A stretch of 38,776 bases of DNA from an uncultured Gammaproteobacteria bacterium (GTDB lineage Bacteria; Pseudomonadota; Gammaproteobacteria; Pseudomonadales; Pseudohongiellaceae): positions 1 through 38,776 of the forward strand of contig CAISOD010000026.1 of NCBI GenBank assembly GCA_903887045.1, given 5' to 3'. The notes beneath the pieces were generated by a model. That model made no database searches, had not been told where the DNA came from, and saw nothing but the letters and a program-made list of their open reading frames with translations. This document shows, piece by piece, positions 34,212 through 38,776 of the stretch (within the stretch, counting starts at the first letter, position 1; each line of letters starts with the position of its first letter). The position numbers and the translations under genes were made by a program.

Positions 34212-34484
34212 CTATTTGGCCTTCTTATCTGCCGAATGGCCGCGGTAAGTTCTGGTCAAGACGAACTCGCCCACCTTATGACCGACCATATCTTCGGTAA
34301 TGAGTACCGGTACGTGCTGGCGACCATTATGAACGGCCAGAGTCAAACCCAGCATTTCAGGGGAGACCATTGACCTTCTGGACCACGTCTTTATGGGTTT
34401 CCTGTCGTTCTTTTCAGCAGCTACCTGCACCTTTTTGAGAAGATGCAGATCAATGAACGGACCTTTCTTGAGTGATCTTGGCAC
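34212..34484 (-). CDS. rpsS: 30S ribosomal protein S19
   Basis: A 90-residue head protein. [20 protein letters not shown] start, [20 protein letters not shown] and [20 protein letters not shown]. Forms a complex with S13. It lies 17 nt after rplB. Confidence 0.99.
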   Translation of the reverse strand: MPRSLKKGPFIDLHLLKKVQVAAEKNDRKPIKTWSRRSMVSPEMLGLTLAVHNGRQHVPVLITEDMVGHKVGEFVLTRTYRGHSADKKAK

Positions 34485-34501
34485 TGACTTACCCTACCCT
34501 T

Positions 34502-35332
34502 TTATTTGCTCGCATTGCGACGACGCACGATCAGATTACTTGTGCGCTTGTTGGTTCTGGTTTTGTAACCCTTGGTCGGAGTTCCCCAAGGCGATACCGG
34601 GTGACGACCACCAGAGGTACGACCCTCACCGCCACCGTGCGGATGGTCAACTGGGTTCATGGCCACACCACGAACAGTAGGCCGAACGCCACGCCAGCGC
34701 ATAGCACCGGCCTTACCAATTGAGCGAAGGTTGTGTTCACCATTCGAAACTTCACCAATCGTGGCACGACAATCTGCAGGCACTCGACGCACTTCACCTG
34801 AACGTAGACGCAGAGTTGCATACTGACCTTCGCGAGCCACCAATTGCACAGACGCACCAGCACTACGCGCAATTTGGGCGCCCTTGCCAGGCTTCATTTC
34901 GACGCAATGAACGTTGCTGCCAACCGGAATATTTCGCAATGGCATGCAATTACCAAGCTTCATTGGAGAAGCAGGACCTGAAATCAACTCATCTCCAACC
35001 ACAACTTTGTCAGGAGCAATCACATAACGACGCTCACCATCTGCGTATAGCAGGAGTGCAATATTTGCAGTTCGGTTCGGATCATATTCCAGACGCTCAA
35101 CGCGTGCGGGCACACCATCTTTATCGCGCCGAAAATCAATGATTCGATATTTTTTCTTGTGCCCACCACCTACGTGGCGCTGCGTAAGACGGCCCGAGCT
35201 ATTACGCCCACCGGTCTTGCTCTTTTTCTCGGTCAACTGCGCAAGAGGCGCACCCTTATGAAGCTCCGGATGAACAATCTTCACCACAAACCGGCGCCCA
35301 GGTGAGGTAGGTTTACATTTAACGACTGCCAT
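34502..35332 (-). CDS. rplB: 50S ribosomal protein L2
   Basis: A 276-residue protein central to peptidyl transferase assembly. [20 protein letters not shown] start; [19 protein letters not shown]; the C-terminal [20 protein letters not shown] contains the conserved histidine near the catalytic centre. The length is close to 273 in E. coli. It lies 22 nt after rplW. Confidence 0.99.
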   Translation of the reverse strand: MAVVKCKPTSPGRRFVVKIVHPELHKGAPLAQLTEKKSKTGGRNSSGRLTQRHVGGGHKKKYRIIDFRRDKDGVPARVERLEYDPNRTANIALLLYADGERRYVIAPDKVVVGDELISGPASPMKLGNCMPLRNIPVGSNVHCVEMKPGKGAQIARSAGASVQLVAREGQYATLRLRSGEVRRVPADCRATIGEVSNGEHNLRSIGKAGAMRWRGVRPTVRGVAMNPVDHPHGGGEGRTSGGRHPVSPWGTPTKGYKTRTNKRTSNLIVRRRNASK

Positions 35333-35354
35333 AAAATTCTCTCAACCTGTCGTA

Positions 35355-35654
35355 TTAGACCATATTCGCAAGATCAATTTCCTGACCCTGCTCAAGGCGA
35401 ACATACGCCTTCTTCCAATCGCCGCGACTGCGCAACTTACCGCGCGCGGTCCGCTTGGTTTTGCCTTTTACATTCAGCACCTGCACTTCACGCACCTGCA
35501 CGTTGAAGAGCTTTTCGACAGCTTCTTTTACTTCCGGCTTGGTTGCATCAGACAACACCTTGAAGGCAACCTGATTATTCAACTCGGAAATACGACTGGC
35601 TTTCTCGGAAAGATGGGGGCCAAGGATGATGCGTAATCTGCGTTCCTGGTTCAT
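35355..35654 (-). CDS. rplW: 50S ribosomal protein L23
   Basis: A 99-residue exit-tunnel protein that docks trigger factor and [43 protein letters not shown] and [20 protein letters not shown]. Its start overlaps the rplD stop by 4 nt (ATGA), the same arrangement as in E. coli. Confidence 0.99.
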   Translation of the reverse strand: MNQERRLRIILGPHLSEKASRISELNNQVAFKVLSDATKPEVKEAVEKLFNVQVREVQVLNVKGKTKRTARGKLRSRGDWKKAYVRLEQGQEIDLANMV

Positions 35655-36271
35655 GCCAACAACCCCTCGAGTTTTTTGAGAGCCGGCACGGTAACCAGCA
35701 CTTTCTCATAGCCAATCAAACTGACAGGATCCACGGCATCAGCGTCAACCACGTCAACGGTGTGAAGGTTCCTGGCCGCCAGATACAGATTTTTATCGAC
35801 TTGATCGCTTACGATCAGGACGTCCTGCAGCGAAAATTGATCCAGCTTTTCCAGTAAGCTTTTGGTTTTGTGGGAATCCAGCTTGAACTCATCCACAACA
35901 ATCAGCCTTCCCTGACGCACCAATTCCGATACGATGCAGCGCATCGCTCCGCGGTACATTTTTTTGTTGATTTTCTTGGAGTGATCCTGCGGTACAGCAG
36001 CAAAGGTCTTGCCACCGCTTCTCCACAATGGACTGCGCGTACTGCCGGCACGCGCACGACCAGTACCTTTTTGGCGATGAGGCTTGCGACCACCACCGCG
36101 CACTTCTGCACGCGTTTTTTGCTTTACCGAACCCTGACGGGCTCCGGCCAAGTAGGTGACAACCACTTGATGAACAAGACTTTCATTGAATTCCTTGTTG
36201 AAGGAATCATCGGATACCGACACTTTGGTATCTGCAGGCTTCGACCCCGGCAAAGTAACTTGAAGTTCCAC
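35651..36271 (-). CDS. rplD: 50S ribosomal protein L4
   Basis: A 206-residue protein whose extended loop reaches the exit tunnel: [20 protein letters not shown] then [20 protein letters not shown]. In E. coli L4 also represses the S10 operon by acting on its leader transcript. The leader before rpsJ here is only about 80 nt, shorter than the E. coli one, so L4 control may differ. It lies 13 nt after rplC. Confidence 0.99.
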   Translation of the reverse strand: MELQVTLPGSKPADTKVSVSDDSFNKEFNESLVHQVVVTYLAGARQGSVKQKTRAEVRGGGRKPHRQKGTGRARAGSTRSPLWRSGGKTFAAVPQDHSKKINKKMYRGAMRCIVSELVRQGRLIVVDEFKLDSHKTKSLLEKLDQFSLQDVLIVSDQVDKNLYLAARNLHTVDVVDADAVDPVSLIGYEKVLVTVPALKKLEGLLA

Positions 36272-36284
36272 GGTTCAGAGCCTC

Positions 36285-36929
36285 CTATACGCCTGCTTTC
36301 ACTGCCGGGAAGACGATCACGTCGCCACCGGTAGCACCAGGGATTGCGCCCTTGATAAGCAGAAGGTTGTTGTTTGAATCAACACTCACCACTTCCAGAT
36401 TCTGGATGGTGACTTGCTCATCACCCATGTGGCCGGCCATTTTTTTGCCTTTCTTGACCCGACCAGGAGTTTGACGTTGACCAATGGAGCCAGGAGCACG
36501 ATGGGAGAGCGAGTTGCCGTGAGTAGCATCACCCATGGTGAAGTGATAACGCTTGATAACCCCCTGAAACCCCTTGCCCTTTGAGACGCCGGTAACATCG
36601 ACCATTTGGCCAGGCGCAAAGTGAGCGACGGTTAACTCAGAACCCTGTACGTACGACGCAGCATCAGCTTGGGAAGTCCTAAACTCCCACAACCCTCTAC
36701 CAGCCTCCATTCCAGCTTTTGCAAAATGGCCAGCCTCAGCCTTGCTTACAAGACCGGCCTTTTTGCTGCCAGTGGTAATCTGTATAGCGGAATATCCGTC
36801 GCCTTCAGCAGTTTTGACCTGCGTGACGCGATTCGGAAGCACTTCCACTACCGTTACGGGTACAGAGGACCCTGTTTCGGTGAAAACGCGGGTCATACCG
36901 CTTTTCCGACCGACTAAGCCAATCGTCAT
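36285..36929 (-). CDS. rplC: 50S ribosomal protein L3
   Basis: A 214-residue assembly-initiator protein. Start at 36929, where [16 protein letters not shown] matches the family N-terminus and TGGAG precedes it; a longer in-frame start at 36962 adds 11 atypical residues. [20 protein letters not shown] and the [20 protein letters not shown] loop (near the peptidyl transferase centre) are diagnostic. The Gln in GSIGQ is the residue methylated by PrmB in E. coli. A 163-nt spacer from rpsJ is unusually long. Confidence 0.98.
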   Translation of the reverse strand: MTIGLVGRKSGMTRVFTETGSSVPVTVVEVLPNRVTQVKTAEGDGYSAIQITTGSKKAGLVSKAEAGHFAKAGMEAGRGLWEFRTSQADAASYVQGSELTVAHFAPGQMVDVTGVSKGKGFQGVIKRYHFTMGDATHGNSLSHRAPGSIGQRQTPGRVKKGKKMAGHMGDEQVTIQNLEVVSVDSNNNLLLIKGAIPGATGGDVIVFPAVKAGV

Positions 36930-37053
36930 TTTCAACTCCATCGTGTATGGGGCTTTACCCACTATGGCTGCTTGCGCATTACACCATGTGATTCAGGTAC
37001 CCTTACCGGGCAACCATATGTGTAGTATTTAAAGTGCCAGCATTAGAAATACA

Positions 37054-37077
37054 GACACCACTACCGGACACCACTAC
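37054..37077. repeat. 11-bp direct repeat in the rpsJ-rplC spacer
   Basis: GACACCACTAC occurs at 37054-37064 and again at 37067-37077, a 13-bp period. It lies within the 163-nt gap (36930-37092) between two genes that are normally close. Function unknown; no coding frame was seen in the gap. Confidence 0.6.
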
Positions 37078-37092
37078 AGGTGCCCGAACCTA

Positions 37093-37404
37093 CTATCCGA
37101 GTCTTATTTGCACTTCAACACCAGCCGCCAGGTCAAGCTTCATCAAGGCGTCAACGGTTTTTTCTGTAGGCTCAACAATATCAAGGAGACGTTTATGGGT
37201 TCTAAGCTCGTACTGATCTCGCGCATCCTTGTTTACATGCGGTGACGTCAAAATTGTATAACGCTCAATCTGAGTCGGCATAGGAATGGGACCACGGATC
37301 TGCGCACCCGTCCGCTTCGCCGTCTCGACAATTTCCTGTGTGGACTTGTCAATCAGACGATGGTCAAAGGCTTTGAGCCTGATTCTGATGCGCTGGTTCT
37401 GCAT
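37093..37404 (-). CDS. rpsJ: 30S ribosomal protein S10 / NusE
   Basis: A 103-residue protein, [20 protein letters not shown] then [20 protein letters not shown] and [20 protein letters not shown]. Besides its place in the 30S head it acts as NusE with NusB in antitermination. First gene of the S10 operon, with its own promoter and a boxA-like sequence directly upstream. Ribosome site GGGAGA lies about 10 nt before the ATG. Confidence 0.99.
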   Translation of the reverse strand: MQNQRIRIRLKAFDHRLIDKSTQEIVETAKRTGAQIRGPIPMPTQIERYTILTSPHVNKDARDQYELRTHKRLLDIVEPTEKTVDALMKLDLAAGVEVQIRLG

Positions 37405-37424
37405 AGGACCAACATCTCCCGTAT

Positions 37425-37435
37425 TGTTAAAGAAC
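37425..37435 (-). promoter_or_regulatory. boxA-like element in the rpsJ leader
   Basis: The minus strand reads GTTCTTTAACA, matching 10 of 11 bases of the E. coli rRNA boxA core GCTCTTTAACA. boxA RNA is bound by NusB together with S10 (NusE). It lies 21 nt before the rpsJ start, within the transcribed leader. Confidence 0.55.
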
Positions 37436-37490
37436 GTCTTACCCCAAACGACCTTAGAGCGCGGCCTTAGAGGGCTAAAAAAGAGCGCGA

Positions 37491-37519
37491 ATTCTATTTT
37501 TCATGTATTCGCGTGTCAA
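37491..37519 (-). promoter_or_regulatory. Sigma70 promoter of the S10 operon
   Basis: On the minus strand the -35 hexamer TTGACA (37519-37514) and -10 hexamer TAGAAT (37496-37491) are exactly 17 bp apart. It follows the tuf terminator and should start transcription near 37484, giving a leader of about 80 nt before rpsJ. The leader carries a direct repeat (CTCTAAGG-CG, 37462-37472 and 37449-37459). Confidence 0.88.
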
Positions 37520-37526
37520 CTGAAAA

Positions 37527-37559
37527 ATGATTTCCTGTATAAAAATATGCAGGAAATCA
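37527..37559 (-). terminator. Rho-independent terminator after tuf
   Basis: Perfect 10-bp inverted repeat TGATTTCCTG (37528-37537) and CAGGAAATCA (37550-37559) with a 12-nt A/T-rich loop, followed on the minus strand by TTTTTC. It begins 12 nt after the tuf stop. It separates tuf from the S10 operon, leaving rpsJ dependent on the promoter at 37491-37519. Confidence 0.88.
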
Positions 37560-37571
37560 CTTCTGGCGCCA

Positions 37572-38765
37572 TTACTTGAAGATTTTTGCTACAACGCCTG
37601 CACCTACCGTACGACCACCCTCACGAATCGCGAAGCGCAAGCCTTCATCCATCGCCACTGGAGCTATCAACTCCACTACCATCTTGATGTTGTCGCCCGG
37701 CATTACCATCTCTACGCCCTCAGGCAACGTTACAGCGCCCGTCACGTCCGTCGTACGGAAGTAGAATTGCGGACGATAGCCTTTGAAGAATGGCGTATGA
37801 CGACCACCCTCTTCCTTGCTCAGAATGTACACTTCCGATTCAAACGACGTATGGGGAGTGATAGAACCCGGTTTCGCCAGTACTTGACCACGCTCCACTT
37901 CTTCACGCTTGGTGCCGCGCAACAGCACACCTACGTTCTCGCCAGCTCGACCTTCGTCCAGCAGCTTGCGGAACATTTCAACGCCCGTGCAAGTCGTCTT
38001 TGTTGTCGGCTTGATACCAACAATTTCAATCTCTTCACCTACCTTTACAATACCACGCTCTACACGGCCCGTTACCACCGTGCCACGACCCGAGATCGAA
38101 AACACGTCCTCAATCGGCAGCAGGAACGGCTTTTCGATATCACGTATCGGCTCAGGGATGTACGAGTCCAGCGTTTCTACCAGTTTGCGTACTGCACTGG
38201 TACCCATCTGATTGTCATCCTTTCCTTGCAGCGCCATCAAAGCCGAACCAATGATGATTGGAGTATCGTCACCCGGAAATTCATACATCGACAGCAGTTC
38301 ACGAATCTCCATTTCCACCAGCTCCAGCAACTCCTTGTCGTCCACCATGTCGGCTTTATTCATAAATACAACAATGAACGGCACGCCAACCTGGCGGGAA
38401 AGCAGGATGTGTTCGCGGGTTTGCGGCATCGGACCGTCAGCGGCTGAACACACCAGAATCGCGCCATCCATCTGCGCAGCACCCGTGATCATGTTTTTCA
38501 CATAGTCAGCGTGGCCCGGGCAGTCTACATGTGCGTAGTGACGCACTGCAGAGTCATATTCCACGTGCGAGGTGTTGATTGTGATGCCGCGTTCGCGCTC
38601 TTCCGGTGCATTGTCGATCTGGTCAAAGTTGCGGATTGTACCGCCCCAGGTTTCTGCACACACACGCGTCAGAGCCGCTGTCAACGTCGTCTTGCCATGG
38701 TCTACGTGACCAATCGTACCTACGTTAACGTGGAGCTTCTTACGCTCAAATTTTTCCTTCGCCAT
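37572..38765 (-). CDS. tuf: Elongation factor Tu
   Basis: A 397-residue GTPase delivering aminoacyl-tRNA to the ribosome. G1 GHVDHGKT (19-26), switch [14 protein letters not shown]3 DCPGH, G4 NKAD, G5 SALM. Domains 2 and 3 follow with the conserved RTTDVTGAV and the C-terminal [12 protein letters not shown]. Complete, with GGAGG ribosome site at the window edge. The G4 Ala in place of the common Cys or Val is allowed by the NKxD consensus. Its position before rpsJ implies a str operon (fusA, rpsG, rpsL) just outside the window. Confidence 0.99.
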   Translation of the reverse strand: MAKEKFERKKLHVNVGTIGHVDHGKTTLTAALTRVCAETWGGTIRNFDQIDNAPEERERGITINTSHVEYDSAVRHYAHVDCPGHADYVKNMITGAAQMDGAILVCSAADGPMPQTREHILLSRQVGVPFIVVFMNKADMVDDKELLELVEMEIRELLSMYEFPGDDTPIIIGSALMALQGKDDNQMGTSAVRKLVETLDSYIPEPIRDIEKPFLLPIEDVFSISGRGTVVTGRVERGIVKVGEEIEIVGIKPTTKTTCTGVEMFRKLLDEGRAGENVGVLLRGTKREEVERGQVLAKPGSITPHTSFESEVYILSKEEGGRHTPFFKGYRPQFYFRTTDVTGAVTLPEGVEMVMPGDNIKMVVELIAPVAMDEGLRFAIREGGRTVGAGVVAKIFK

Positions 38766-38776
38766 TGGATGCCTCC

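Noticed and set aside
38130-38400. EF-Tu NKAD motif considered as an abnormal G4
   Set aside because: The consensus is NKxD and the third position varies among bacteria.
37527-38447. A 306-residue open frame on the plus strand opposite tuf
   Set aside because: It lies antisense to EF-Tu, whose sequence is unmistakable, and its translation is not protein-like.

Overview
The window is a gammaproteobacterial chromosome segment. The right 16 kb (about 23.0-38.8 kb, all minus strand) is the S10-spc-alpha ribosomal protein superoperon in the classical proteobacterial order: tuf, rpsJ to rpsQ, rplN to rpmJ with secY, then rpsM, rpsK, rpsD, rpoA and rplQ. S4, S14, EF-Tu and the alpha subunit resemble the Escherichia coli proteins closely in lengths and motifs. 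The left 22 kb is an envelope-rich accessory region whose contents suggest an aerobic, probably marine or soil, heterotroph. I cannot name the genus.

Left part, in order. A GAF-domain remnant lies behind a lipoprotein quinohaemoprotein dehydrogenase (PQQ plus cytochrome c). Next are a secreted Asp/Arg/Asn-rich protein on the plus strand, a REP-like hairpin, and a PepSY/OmpR-type regulator/PhoQ-like kinase operon preceded by a perfect-to-near-perfect 3 x 12 bp tandem repeat. A glycine-zipper envelope protein, a LemA/M48 membrane protease pair, a SnoaL-like protein, a second lipoprotein quinohaemoprotein dehydrogenase and a POT peptide transporter with an unusual extracytoplasmic insertion follow, all minus strand.

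A short plus-strand block (13.97-17.41 kb) holds a TetR regulator and a translationally coupled pair: a lipoprotein Cys-type sulfatase and a membrane-anchored formylglycine-generating enzyme that keeps both active-site cysteines. This looks like a complete extracytoplasmic sulfatase with its own export-located maturase. Converging on it is a tightly packed minus-strand trio: a DUF5916/CBM9-like outer-membrane barrel protein, a membrane-anchored parvulin-type isomerase and a HupE/UreJ-like permease, with junctions of 5 nt and a 4-nt ATGA overlap. I read this trio as a possible trans-envelope uptake module of unknown substrate, and it is the best candidate for an undescribed system here.

A class V aminotransferase (alanine/serine-glyoxylate type) sits directly after the ribosomal cluster, separated from rplQ by a strong rho-independent terminator. 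Between tuf and rpsJ there is a clear terminator, a near-consensus sigma70 promoter (TTGACA-17-TAGAAT) and a boxA-like element. No gap between called genes exceeds 300 bases. No rRNA, tRNA, CRISPR array, insertion sequence or prophage gene was seen.
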